From: Arachis hypogaea
Lineage: Eukaryota; Streptophyta; Magnoliopsida; Fabales; Fabaceae
Length of the DNA: 64,000 nucleotides
Direction: 5' to 3'
Assembly: GCF_003086295.3 (NCBI RefSeq)
Contig: NC_092051.1
Span: 24,981,940 to 25,045,939 of the forward strand
Part shown: in pieces, positions 33,832 through 45,511 of the stretch
How positions within the stretch are numbered: position 1 is the first letter of the stretch
How the letters are laid out: each line of letters begins with the position of its first letter
Notes under the pieces: model-generated
Told to the model about the DNA's origin: nothing
Database searches by the model: none
Seen by the model: only the letters and a program-made list of their open reading frames with translations
Program-made: the position numbers and the translations under genes

Positions 33832-36800
33832 CGCCTTACGCAGCTTCTTGATGAGTGCCATAGGCTTGTGAGTCAAACCGCGCTGAAACCTGCAACAGCG
33901 AAAAACAATTAAAAACTTCAACACATAAATACAAAATCCAAATGCAAATGTTTGACATAGGTACCTTCTGCGAGCACGAATAGTGAAGAGCTTAACGACT
34001 TCATCGGTGGACATGTCCAAGAGTGCATCGAGATCCACGCCTCTGAAACTGAACATCTTGAACGTCCTCTTCTTTGGTGCTCCAGTGTAAGACCTAAAAT
34101 CTTTGAAAAAGGGCTATCATTAGCTAATTTCAAATTCAGTGTTTCTGTAGCTTTAATTTCAGAAATTTCTCTATTAAAGAAAATTAAAGCAAGTTTTGAT
34201 TTATTGAATTTGAAATAAATTGAGATTATTATCCAATTTTACAATTATTGGATTATTTTCTATATTCAAATTATAAAGTTGGTAGTTGTGAAATAATAAG
34301 GATTTCTATATGATTTGGATTAAATAATTAATATTTTAAATATTAATACTGCTATTTTGGAAAATAGAAAAATTAATTATATTATTTCTAATTTTTAGAT
34401 TTGGACATTTTATTGAAAATAATTTGTAAAGTTGATGAGCAAATAGTATTTTCTATGTACAAATAGTATTGGATTTAATTTGGGTTTCAATTACTATATT
34501 ATTCCCAATTTTATGTGAAATTACTATATTGCCCCTAAACCTAATTTATCTAAACCCTAGCCTTCCCCACTCTCCTCAGCACCGCACCTTTCACCAAACA
34601 GCCCACACCCCCATAGTTTTCTCCACCGTGAAAGAAAGAAGAAAGAAAGAAAGATGGGGAAATAGGGAAGATAGGGCCGCGGGAGAAGGGAGGAGGAGAG
34701 GAAGGAGATTCGCGCCGGCGTGCTGGGCTCCACCGCCGCCGTCGCGTCGTCGCCGTCAACACTGCGAGATGCCATCCGCGTCACTGTCGCTGAAGCTCTG
34801 CGCCGCTGTCCAACCACCGCGCCTCGCTGTCAGTTGCTGTTCATCTTCATCGCGATCAGAAGGAAGACCCGCGCAAGAGTCAGTGGAGGAGGAGCCTCGC
34901 GTGTCACCGTCAAGCTTGAAGAAGAGGGGCTGAGTTCCGCGCGACTGCCGTTCGAAGGGCTGAGCTTCGCCGCCGTTCGGCCCAGCCACGAGCTGCTGTC
35001 GGAATCGTGTGAGGAGGAGTGCGACTCACCGCGCGGAGCTGCGCCGCCGTGTGCTGTCGCCGTGGCCTCGGACTGCCGCCGCCGTCCCTGTGCCGCCACT
35101 GCTGGAGATCCACCCGATCTGGTCTGAAGGAAAGGAAGAGGTTCAGGCCGCCGTTGCTACTTGCGTTGTGAGCTTCTGCACCATCCACCACCGCAGGTGT
35201 CGCTGCCGGAGAAGGGAGCTGCATCTCTGTGATTCTAGCCGCCGGGAGTGGTTCTGTGACTTCCGAAATCGCCGCCAGAGCTCCGGGCTGAGCTTCTGCC
35301 ACTTGAGACCCTGCTGCCGTCGCTGAAAAAGTTTGCCGGTAAGGGTTTTAATTGAGGTTTCTGCCTTTTTAGAATTCAAGAAGGTTTTAACGCTGCACGA
35401 TTTTTATAGTTGATCCATCGAAGCTTCTGGCCGCCGCCGGAGCTGTTGCCGGGCCGATTCGAAATCGCAGCTGCCTCATTGTGTTACTTTGATAAGAAAT
35501 TATGTTTCGAATAATCTCGCGTTAGTATTCTGTTGTGTTTGGTTAATGAATATGAGTCTTGGTAACGTGGGATCGAGTCCTGATTATTATATGTTGCGAT
35601 TAGTGTTGCTTTGGTTATTATGAACGTGACTGGAAGCTGAGGTTTTGGTTGCCGTCAGTTCGGGTTGAGGCGAAAAGGACTCTGTGAGACGTTTGGATTA
35701 TGGAATTTGCGTTTTGAGGTAGGGGCGCTTTCCAAAAACTATATTCTTATATATTGGAATTATTACATATGGATACTGATGTGAGAGAATGTGTATTTGG
35801 TGATTGTATCGGCCTTATGTATGGCTTGATTTGCCTTGGTTGATTATGAACGTCTGTTGGTTGAATTGTTGTGTGGTTTTGTGAAACGAAATGCTTTTCA
35901 AGTTGATTCTTTTAAAGCTTTGAGATCGAGTTTAATCCGTTGAGAATTGAATTGAGTTAATTTTATTGAGAATGTGAAAAAATAGAATCCACTCTTGAAT
36001 TCAGCCTGGCTTGCTTTAAATGATCTGGTTTTTGATGAATGATTGTTACTGAACCGTTTCTTTGAAACTTTAGAAATGAGTTTATTCGGCTGATAATAAT
36101 GATTTGATTTTTGAAACGGTTTTCTTGAAATATGGTATTGAGGTTAATTGTTGGATTTTGGCTTGCCTTTGAATTGATTTTGGATTTTGGGCTGTTGGAA
36201 AAGGATTGTGGAATGGCTTTGTTGGGACCCTGACCGGGTGGCAAAGTCCAAGTTTTAGGGGAGATGCTGCCGAAATTTCTATAAAATCCGAGTCTTTATT
36301 GAAATATTGTCTGGGAAAAATGATGAGCTGAAGGCTTCTACTATTTTAGTTGAAATATCAAGAAAGGATGATTCATGCTTTTGAAATAAATTATTAAAGA
36401 GGGAATTGTGATTTAGTCTTGCTTCTTAAGAAAGGCATTGTATCTTTTTCAGGAGAAAGTTATTTAGATGAAACTTATGTTTTAAAGCTGTTTTAAATGT
36501 GATAAGGGCAATGCCTTTGAATTTGACTTGAGGGTTTCAATTAGAGGAGTTTTAATGATGTTGAAAGAACCTAAATGTCTATTGACAAGTTTCATTTTGA
36601 AATATTTTGAGAAAGGTTTTAAGTTCTTTTTGAACTCTGAATTCTTGCAAGACTAAAACAATTTTGAACAGTTGAAACGTTCTAGAATTTATCATGGGGG
36701 TTGAAGTTAGTTTTGCCTAAGTAAAGGAAACGGCTTGAAAGAAGTAAATGATTACGTGACTCGGTTTGGCTTAGATCCTATTTTATTACTCAAATCGGAA

Positions 36801-38555
36801 AGCCAATGTTTTAATGATTTTAAATGAATTTGGCGAAATGAGTTATGCTATTCTCCCCTAAGGACTTGGGACCTTGCCGAGAAACTTTGTTATAAAATCC
36901 CATTGTTGGATGGATGATTTTGAATGTTTCAAAATGAATCTTTAACTTTCCATGGTTATGGAAGTTTTGAAAAGAGGATGCCGAGAGTGGCATGGTTTTA
37001 AAAGGGGAATTTACCTTGAGTAAAAGTGGCTTATGAACCTGAGATGATTTGAGAAATGAGATCTTTAAAGCCAAGGCTGAAAAGAGTTGGAACTTGATTT
37101 CAAAGTGAAATGATTTGGGAAAAAGTGATTTATGGCTTAAATGCCGATTTTATGAATTGATGATGTTGAATGTGGAAGTGTTGTTTTGTTGTGAGCCGGA
37201 ATGGCTGAGTATGATATGAATATTGGTTGGTTCTGGACTGAACCGTGAGCCGGATGGCTGAGATGGATGTTGATCCATGGATGAGATTGAATGCATGTAT
37301 ATGCTGAATCATTGATAAATGTGAATGTTGCACTTCCACTATCGGAGATAAGAGTTTCCATGGGAGAAAGCAGTGGCTAGCCACCACGTGCTCCAGGTTG
37401 AGACTCGAAGCTCTTTTGACCCTATGTCGTCAGGGTGGCCGGGCACTGTGAAAGCCCCGGATGAGCTCACCCCCATAAATATTCACCAGTGAGGGTGATG
37501 GATATGGATCATGATTATGATCAAGTTTATATTGAGTATAACTCGAGTTGGGGAGACACGACAAAGGGACAGTCCAATGGTTAGCTACCAGGACTTGTTG
37601 GGTTGGCTCTATAACCGACAAATGATATCATCAGCCACTAGGGACAGGCATGCATCATATGCATCTATGTGACATTATTTGCGTGTGCATATTGTACTTG
37701 GTTTGTCTATGTGATTACTTGAAATTAACTGCTACTTGTTCTACTTGCTGTAACTGTTTGTTTGTGCTTGAACTTCCTATCTGTGTTTGCAACTGGGACT
37801 CTGTTGGATTGTGATGATTGGTTGTTGGTTGGATTGTTTGGGCCTAGGACCGTGGTTGAATTGAGATGGACCGATGGTTGGTTTCGGTTTTGTGGTTATG
37901 GTTTGGAAATGTGTGAAAGGCTAATTTGGTTCAGCATAGATAAACCTTTTGAAATGCTTTTGAATATTGTTTTAAATGAACAGTTTCCTCTTTCAGAAAA
38001 GGATCTCAGATTTCTCTTTTATTGTAAACCTTTGTTTTTAAAAAGAGGCATAAGACAGTTATTAATCACTGGTACGGTTTATCTTCACGTATCCTATTAC
38101 AGTAATTCCCAAAAACCCTCTACTGAGAACCCTTTCGAGGATGATGTTCTCACCCCCCCTACATTTTTCCCCTTTCAGGATATGGGCGCAGAAGTCATGA
38201 AGAGTTTATTTAGTTATTGAAATGCTCTGTATTGCTTTAGATTATTACTTGTTGTACCCTCGCCTTTATCTTGATATATTCTGTAAGAGGGATAGGAATT
38301 GTATTGGCTACTACTTGTAATGTTATATATATATGGATGTATCCTTTATGAGTCTTTGTAAGTTGTATGGTATCTATAGATGTACGTTATCGAACAAAAG
38401 TATTTTTGGAGCGACTTTGCGGTTTAAAGTTTTAATATTAAATAGTATAAGTGTCGTCGTAATGTCCGAGCTATCAGAGTCACGCAGCCGGAAGCATGAA
38501 CTTTGGTAGTTAGGGTGTTACATCCAGCTTGCGCTATCTCTGCATCCACATCAGC
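33832..38555 (-). pseudogene. RPS15: 40S ribosomal protein S15 gene fragment, exon split by a solo LTR
   Basis: Cytosolic uS19, a small-subunit protein of the ribosome head. On the minus strand one exon begins at 38555 after an AG acceptor (ADVDAEIAQAG) and is broken at TCCAG by the LTR. It continues at 34080 with [19 protein letters not shown] and [20 protein letters not shown] to the GT donor at 33965. A second exon, 33889-33832, gives [19 protein letters not shown]. Apart from the LTR both read without frameshift. The start codon would lie in an upstream exon I could not locate. The C-terminal exon (conserved MIGHYLAEF region) is missing from the 700 bases downstream. A truncated copy, probably transposon-captured, not the working gene. 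Confidence 0.9.
34086..38522 (+). mobile_element. Solo LTR, 4.4 kb, inserted in the RPS15 exon (TSD TCCAG)
   Basis: Starts TGTAAGACCTAAAATC and ends ...TAGTTAGGGTGTTACA. Flanked by identical TCCAG at 34081-34085 and 38523-38527; removing the LTR and one TCCAG restores an unbroken RPS15 exon frame. It includes a CG-rich segment (34680-35330) with many chance frames, and 'gcatatg', 'gtcggttat', 'ccgacaag'-type sequence shared (inverted) with 62047-64000. No primer site or internal region is present, so it is a solo LTR of a large gypsy-type element. Confidence 0.92.
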
Positions 38556-39504
38556 CTTCAACACACAAAAACAAAAACGAAAATTAATCACCGGAAACAA
38601 TCAATCGATGAGAGTGTTCAAATCAAATTGAATTTTTTGTTCTTGTCCGAGTCATTTTCATTTTTGCATTTTAATTTATTGTTCTTGTCCTTCTTTTTCG
38701 GTAGTTTATTATTCCAGCCACTTACATTTCTACAACTTCTATATGTGCCATTGTCACTTGAGCACTGGTTATATTTTTACGCATTTTAATATGAGTTATA
38801 TTATTTCATTTCTTCACGTCCTTTATCGTCTCTTGTTCACCAACACTTGTTTCAGTTTTTTTCTGTTACCTTGAGCATTTTTTATACTATTATAAATTTC
38901 ACCTGCAACAGAAAAAAAAATGTAAATAATTACTCAAAACCATTTCTAAAATTCTTAATATTGAGTCTTTTAAATTTTAAAATACACAAAATAATTTCTA
39001 ATATTTATTTTCGCTAACAGTCATCTTCTAATATTTAACTCTTTTAATCAAAATAACTGTTTTAAAATTTTTAAAATTTATCAAGAACTCTGCTTTAAGA
39101 TTTTTAAACTTTTTAGGATTATTTTATAATTCACTCTTAGAACAAAATTGGAAAGGAACTGTATTATTTAGCAAATATAAATATTGGAGGATTATTTTGT
39201 GTAGTTTATATCTAAAAAATTAAAATATCCGACTTTAAAAATTTTAGAAAATAATTTGGATAATTACTTAAAATTGTATATATCTACTTTTCGAATTAAG
39301 ATTTTATTAGTACAAATTTAGTTAATGTTTATTTATTTTTATTGAGCAGAATTCAAGCAAAACAATTCTCTAATGCGGTTGATTTGATTATTACCACTAT
39401 GATTTATTTTGGATTCAAATAAGTATTTTCTTTTAACAGAAGAATGGAAGCAACAAGAAGTAGTACTATATAAATGAAGCAAAATACTAAGAAACATGAA
39501 TTAG
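38556..39504. other. Upstream intron/flank of the RPS15 fragment and AT-rich DNA
   Basis: 38556-38590 reads, on the minus strand, as a T-rich intron end before the RPS15 exon. Beyond that the sequence is AT-rich, and neither the RPS15 start exon nor a CACTA right end was identified. Confidence 0.5.
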
Positions 39505-39539
39505 CACTACAACATTTTGGGTTTATGACCACAATTTTT

Positions 39540-40615
39540 TTGGTTACGGTAAAAAATCGTGACAATAGACCCTCTATAGTCACGGTTTTTTAGGGTGACT
39601 AAAAAACAAAAAGCTATAGTCACGGTTTTTTTGGAAAGGGTAACTATAGAGTACCTATGGTCACAGTTTTTTAAAAAAGGGTGGTCTAAAAGGGTCTATG
39701 GTCACGGTTTTGAGGAGTGACCTAAAATGGTCTATGGTCACGATTTTTTATAACGACCAAAAAGGGTATATGGTCACGATTTTTCAAAAAAGGGTGACCT
39801 AAAAGGTCTATGGTCACAGTTTTTGGGGATGACCTAAAGGGGTCTATGGTCACGGTTTTCGGGAGTGGCCTAAAAGAGTCTATTATCACGGTTTTGGGGT
39901 GACCTAAAAGGGTCTATAGTCACGGTTTTTTACAGTGACCAAAAAAGGGCTATGGTCACGGTTTTTCAAAAAAGGGTGACCTAAAAGGGTCTATGGTCAC
40001 GGTTTTTAGGGGTGACCTAAAGGGGTCTATCGTCACAATTTTGGGGGTGGCCTAAAAGGGTCTATAGTCACGGTTTTGGGGGTGACCTAAAGGTGTCTAT
40101 GGTCACGATTTTTCAGAAGGGTGACCTAAAAGGTCTATGGTCACAGTTTTGGGGGGTGATTTAAAGGGGTCTATGATCACGATTTTAGGGGTAACCTAAA
40201 GGGGTCTATGATCACGATTTTGGGGGTAGCCTAAAAGGGTCTATGGTCACGGTTTTGGGGATGACCTAAAGGTGTCTATGGTCATGGTTTTTTACAGTGA
40301 CAAAAAAGGGTTTATGGTCATGGTTTTTCGGAAGGATGACCTAAAAGGCTCTATGGTCACGATTTTGGGGGGTGACCTAAAGGGGTCTATGGTCACGGTT
40401 TTAAGGGGTGACCTAAAGGGATCTATGGTCACGATTTTTTACAGTGGCAAAAAAGAGTCTATGGTCACAGTTTTTCAAAATGGTGACCTAAAAGAGTCTA
40501 TGGTCACGGTTTTGGGTGGTGACCTAAAGAGGTTTATGGTCACGATTTTGGGGATGACTTAAAGGGTCTATGGTCACAGTTTCGGGGGGTGACTTAAAGG
40601 AGTCTATGGTCACAG
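39540..40615 (+). repeat. Left subterminal array of CACTA 2
   Basis: Roughly 30 units of about 35 bases, consensus ggtctatggtcacggtttt(g/t)gggggtgacctaaa in two halves: a 'tatggtcacg' half and a 'gtgacctaaa' half, which are partly complementary. Unit length and the g-run vary, so it has diverged from a tandem origin. Confidence 0.93.
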
Positions 40616-41329
40616 TTTTAATCATTTGAATTTTAATTAATTAATATTTTTATGTATTTTTTATTATTTTAAATATTTTATCTTTTTAAAATTTAAAAAT
40701 TTTAATAATTAAAACTAATAATAATTTTATACGATTTACTTTAAATATTAAAATTTTAAATATAATTTTATAAATAAAAAATTAAGTTGAATACTATTTT
40801 AATTTTAAATGGGAGTATTATATAATTAAATTTAAGAAATTTCTATGATAAATAAATTATGGTTTATTTTATTAATTTGAGCTCTTATAGATTAATTTAT
40901 TAGGAATGATTAAATTAATCTTTATAAATACATTGAGTTTAAGTTAATTAATGTTTATGTACAATCTTTACTATAATTAGTTATTTTATATAAATTAGAA
41001 TTAAAGTTTTGTTAATAGAACAATAATGAAAAATTATATCATATAATCTGAATAATTAATATTCTCGAATTTAAACCAAATTTTATAAAATGTGATTAGT
41101 ATGTTCATTTTATAATTTAAATTGAAAATAATTTTTTGAATTCATTGATAAATTGATAAATAAAATTATGTGTTCCGAAATTAATTTTTATAGTATTATA
41201 TTTAATTTCTAAATTGTTATTCTATCATGAATATTTTGTAAAATTATTATATTACTCATGTATATTTTACCCTAACTCTAATTTCCAAATTAAAACTCAA
41301 TTCTGGCCTAATTTCACAAACAATAAACG
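40616..41329. other. AT-rich interior of CACTA 2
   Basis: Extremely AT-rich with no frame or repeat pattern beyond base composition. Confidence 0.6.
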
Positions 41330-41880
41330 CATACATACCTTTAGAAAGGGGAAGAACGAAAACAGGGGAAGCTTGAGGGGGAAAAAAAGAGACAGAGAAA
41401 GGAGAAGGGGAAATCGAGAGAGAAGAGAGGGGAAGGAAGTCGTCGTGCCCTGTACACTCATCGCCGCTATTCCGTGGAGTCCGCCCTGGTGCCGGTTGAA
41501 CAGGGATGAGGGAGAGGTGTCGAGAGAGATTGACAGAGACGTTCACGTTATTCGTCCTCGTCCCTGCCATGCGTTGCCGCCGTCACCGTTAGTTCCGCTG
41601 CCGTCGAGCTTGAAGGAGAAAGGGAGAGCAACGCTGAGAGAGAGAGAGAGATTGACAGAAGCCAATGAAGCGCATGAGAGAAGGGAAGCCGATTCTGTCA
41701 CCGCCGCCGTACCCAGTCGCCGTCACTAGAGCTCGCCGTCGCTGGAGGTGAACTAGTATCGCGTCCTTGCTGCCAGAGTCATGAGCGCCACTACTACTCC
41801 TCAAATTACGCCTCTCTTCCATTAGGGTTTGCTATCTCAGCCCCTTTGAAGCTACTGTCGTTCTGTTAAAGGTTCCGGCC
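41330..41880 (+). other. Gene-like CG/GA-rich segment inside CACTA 2
   Basis: A sharp rise in GC with gaga-rich then ccgccg-rich sequence, as in plant 5' UTR or first exons. Frames exist on both strands (for example 41214-41729 plus, 41256-41570 minus) but none shows a domain I recognise. Possibly captured host DNA, by analogy with the fragment at 42177. Confidence 0.4.
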
Positions 41881-42019
41881 GTGAATGCTAGCACCAGCAT
41901 CACCATCCTTCTTGTCTTGGTCTCAATTTCGTAATTCCTGAACCTATCATGCTTTTACCTTTGTTTTATTCCAATTTTGTTGATCTCTGCCAAGTTGTTC
42001 TAATTTTATCAGTATACAT

Positions 42020-42545
42020 ACATCTCTGTTTTAGTGTTTTACTGTTTTGTAATTGCTGGATTTAGTCTGAAATTTTTGTCAAAAACTTTAATAAGAGTAT
42101 TAACTTGTTTTACTGTTATCACATTCAAGAACTTTAATAAGAGTATTAGGTTCATCAGTTTGTGCTTTCCATCTCGCTACAAAAGCCTCACAGCGGATTC
42201 TAAGCTGACCACTTTGTTGACCAGCTCATCAATCTTCTCTTCCATTTCTATCACAGTAAGAGTTGTATGAGAGCCAACCTCAAAGTGTTCTTTAATCTCT
42301 TCCTGTAGTAACTGCACCTCCTGTTGATGCTGACTTATGTTATCAGCATCTTCTTCCAACTTTTTTGTTTCAAATTTACTGATTTAGTCTGAAATTTTTG
42401 TCCAAATTTAATGATGGCTCTGTTTTGTAATTACTAGTTGCTGATAGCTCTTAATTTTTTTGTTCAAATTTGCTGATGGCTTTGTTTTCTAATAGCTCTT
42501 AATTTTTTTGTTCAAATTTACCGATGGTTTTGTTCAAATTTTATT
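42020..42545. repeat. Short imperfect direct repeats around the NET2-like fragment
   Basis: Units 'ctgatttagtctgaaattt', 'aactttaataagagtatta' (two copies, 42086 and 42130) and 'tagctcttaatttttttgtt' (two copies, 42455 and 42494) flank or follow the coding fragment. Confidence 0.65.
42177..42370 (-). pseudogene. Coiled-coil gene fragment, NET2/KIP1-like
   Basis: About 60 minus-strand codons, open at the 5' end: LEEDADNISQHQQEVQLLQE, then a short gap, then EMEEKIDELVNKVVSLESAV, stopping at 42177. The last phrase resembles the conserved coiled coil of plant NETWORKED2/KIP1-like actin-binding proteins (IDELVNKVVSLE). Recognition is from memory. The fragment is flanked by direct repeats of 'tttagtctgaaatttttgtc' (about 42061 and 42385), lacks the NAB domain and lies inside a CACTA, so it is best seen as captured sequence. 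Confidence 0.5.
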
Positions 42546-44699
42546 GAGTTGCGTGTTTCACATCAAGCAGAAAGCATAAAAAATGTAAAATTAACTTTAT
42601 ATGTTCATTGCCTCCCTAGAGAATTCAAGTTTTTCTATGTATTATGCTTAACCTTCATTACTTTGACAAGTTTATATTCTATCTTAATATGTTTGTTGGC
42701 ATTCAAGGACGTTGTATATAGGTCAGGTTCTTGCCACATTTCTGATTTTGGTTTTTTGCTATTTGCTTTGTTCTAGGCTTGCCATCTACTTTGCTTTTTA
42801 TCCAAGGAACTCTTGGGAGATTTTGAAGCTTGTGCTGAAATGTTTATACCAATAAGTTCTATTTGTTTTCTCTAATTCGGTGTTGTGATGTGAACGAAGA
42901 CTTATTTGTTTGACTATTTCTGATTTCCTGTAGAACTAAGATTTTTGGAATGAGAATGATAGAAGATAGACATTGCGAAAACAAAGAAAAGAAACTTTTT
43001 GAATTGAAAATGCCTTGAACCAGTAATCTGATCTATCTTAAATAGAAAATATGATTCTGATTGGTATAAAATAGACAATAAATGCCAAATAAATCAGTAG
43101 TGCTTTTATAAAGTATGAATTTTTGGGAAAAAAATTAAAAACGAAAACGAGATAATAAAGATGATGAAGCTTAGTAGAAGAGGTGATAATAAAAAGAAGA
43201 AAATAGCATTTGATTTGATTAGTAGGTAGTATTTATATTAAGGAGTTGAATGAGTTAATAAGAAATAGTAGCTAGTAATGGTAGGAGAGTTGAAGACGGT
43301 GAGAGCAGAGGGTACAAAAGTACTGTTGCTTGATGTTGAAGCACATGGGCAAGAAGCTAAAGCAGTGGTGTTGTTTGTATGTATTAAGGTTGCATTAGTT
43401 TAGCTTGAATTTTTAATATAGCTAGTAAAAAAATAATTTATTTTAATCGAGTTGAAACTGTTAAGAATATTTTTGCTTATTCAAGTTTCTATTATCATAT
43501 GTGTGTATTTGTTGTTAAAACTGTTAATCTTCTTCTTCTCAATTCTCATCCACCACCACTGGAGTTCAGATTTACACTCACATTTGCCATACCCAGAAAG
43601 CATTTGCTGTTTTGGATATAAAAAGTTTACTTTTTTGAGAACTGGGTAGATTTGGGTTCCTTGTTTTGTGTGTTACCCATAGTCAAAGATCTGAGCTTTT
43701 TGGGTTTAGTCTCTTTGTGTAAAAGGGGAGACTCATGTTAAGGGATTTCAGAAATCTGGGATTTGTGGTTTTGACCTTGTGAATCTGAGTCCGTACAAAT
43801 AGGTAAGAGTTAGAAAGACTATGTTCAAATGCTTGTATTACTTAGAATGTTTATGCTTATGTAATAATATCTACTAACACAAGTTGGTTTATGATGTAAG
43901 TGCTGAATATTCTGTTTCCTTTTTTAGCCTAATTGTGTTGTTGTAAGGCATTATGATGCTTGCTCACATTGCTTTTTAGTTAAATGGTATCCATCAATTA
44001 AGATTCCATGGTCTGATATATGCATGATGTTACCAATTAATTAACGAAAAAATTGAATGTTGATGCGATTTGTTTAATGTTTCTTTCTTATCCGAATTTT
44101 GTTTGTTCGTTTTGTTACATATATTGTAGGCATCAAGGCTTTTTCTAAGAAATGGGTTTGATCTGAAAGTTGAAATATCCAAGAAAACTCCAATTTTTTG
44201 TTGTTATTAGTTTAATTAGTTTTAATTTAGGTTTTTGTGAAATTGTAGCAGTGTAGCACTAATTAGTTTTAATTTAGGTATTTTGTTATTAGTTTAATTA
44301 GTTTTAACTTGTGCTCCATATTCATTACTCAACTGTACTACATCATCAAAAATATTTTTACTCTGTTCTAACATGTTTATTTCTTTTGCTAGCAGGAGCA
44401 GGAGGACATGATGTGAAGAAAATATGTTCTATACAAATATAAGATGGGATGAATCTTATAATAATTTTTGTTATCTAAATGTATTATTTTGATGTGTTCT
44501 TTATTTTTTGATAAGAGACTTTATCCGATATTACATGTAATGGATAAATTACACCTTATTTTGATTTGTGTTGTAATGGATATCTAGTTTTTAATGAAAC
44601 TTTTATGATTTAAATTTATTAAATTTCTCATTTTTAGATTTATTTTGTGATTATCATCATTTTGGGATGTGATTATGCTTTAAAAAAATTAAATCTCAT
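42546..44699. other. CACTA 2 interior, non-coding
   Basis: Mostly T-rich, intron-like DNA. 43540-43805 ('accaccactggag', 'gggtttagtctctttgtg') has gene-leader-like composition but no frame that I can identify. Confidence 0.45.
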
Positions 44700-45310
44700 A
44701 AAACAAAATAGGCTATAGTTACCATTTAAAAATAGGGTGACCGTAGATAAGCTATGGTCACGGTAAAAACTGTGACCATAGATAAGCTATGGCCACAGTG
44801 AAAACAGTGACCATAGATAAGGCTATGGTCACGGTTTTAAGGAGGGGTGACCATAGATAAGCTATGGTCATGGTGAAAACCGTGACCATAGATAAGGCTA
44901 TGGTAACGATTTTAAGGTAGGGTGACCATAGAGGCTATGGTCACGACGAAAAACCGTGACCATAGATAGAGCTATGGTCACGGTTTTAAGGAGGGGTGAC
45001 CATAGAGGCTATGGTCACGGTGAAAACTGTGGCCATAGATAGGGCTATGGTCACGGTTTTAAGGAGGGGTGACCATAGATGCTATGGTCACGGTTTTTAC
45101 GCGTGACCATAGATTAACCTATGGTCACGGTGAAAAAACGTGGCCTAAAGTGTCAGAATTTGAAAATAAAAACCGTGACCATAGATAAAAAAAAACGTGA
45201 CCATAGACCTATGGCCACGAGAGAATAGGCCACGGTAAAAAACCGTGACCATAGATCTATGGTCACCCTTTTTACTAGCTATGGTCACGGTTTTTTACCG
45301 TGACCATAGG
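44700..45310 (-). repeat. Right subterminal array of CACTA 2
   Basis: Around 15 units containing gctatggtcacggt and accgtgaccatag in close inverted pairs, so single units can fold as hairpins (for example at 45240-45305). Same motif as the left array. Confidence 0.92.
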
Positions 45311-45511
45311 CCTTTTTTTGTAGTGATGGTTTAGGCCAGGTCGAACACACTACGCATATAAGAGCTGCTGTTAATTTGACTACGCCAACGGTTGCGTATA
45401 CATAGTATAATGCACAGAAAGAATGGCAGTTAAGTTCGTTGCTGGTTGTATTCTTGACTATACATATAGTTCTCTTATATATAAAAGATATGGGAAATGA
45501 TGGTTTGTGCC

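Larger units (their letters stand above)
39505..45325 (+). mobile_element. CACTA element 2 with large subterminal arrays
   Basis: Left end cactacaacattttggg at 39505, right end ttttttgtagtg at 45325 (inverted CACTACAAAAA). Inner flanks are dense arrays of 'ctatggtcacggttt' (left 39540-40615, right 44700-45310, inverted and mixed). No transposase was found, so it is non-autonomous. The interior has a CG/GA-rich, 5'-UTR-like segment (41330-41880), a coiled-coil gene fragment (42177-42359) and non-coding DNA. The flanking trinucleotides tag and atg do not match, so the 3-bp target duplication is not confirmed. Confidence 0.87.

Noticed and set aside
33832..34085. RPS15 exons considered as a working host gene
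   Set aside because: The exon is split by an LTR, the C-terminal exon is absent downstream and a CACTA terminus lies beyond, so a captured or truncated copy is the better reading.
34469..35379. Many overlapping frames on both strands in a CG-rich segment
   Set aside because: All within the same LTR; open on both strands because of CG-rich composition. No family signature.
37762..38220. 152-codon plus-strand frame
   Set aside because: Lies wholly inside the solo LTR at 34086-38522, and related frames recur in the inverted LTR at 62280-62841. No domain; a chance frame in repeat DNA.
39540..40615. Regular short repeats resembling a CRISPR array
   Set aside because: Plant DNA; the units have no constant repeat plus unique spacers and they lie at CACTA ends. 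A frame at 40272-40562 is only the translation of the array.
39502..45328. Target duplication of CACTA 2
   Set aside because: Flanking tag and atg differ, so a 3-base duplication is not claimed.
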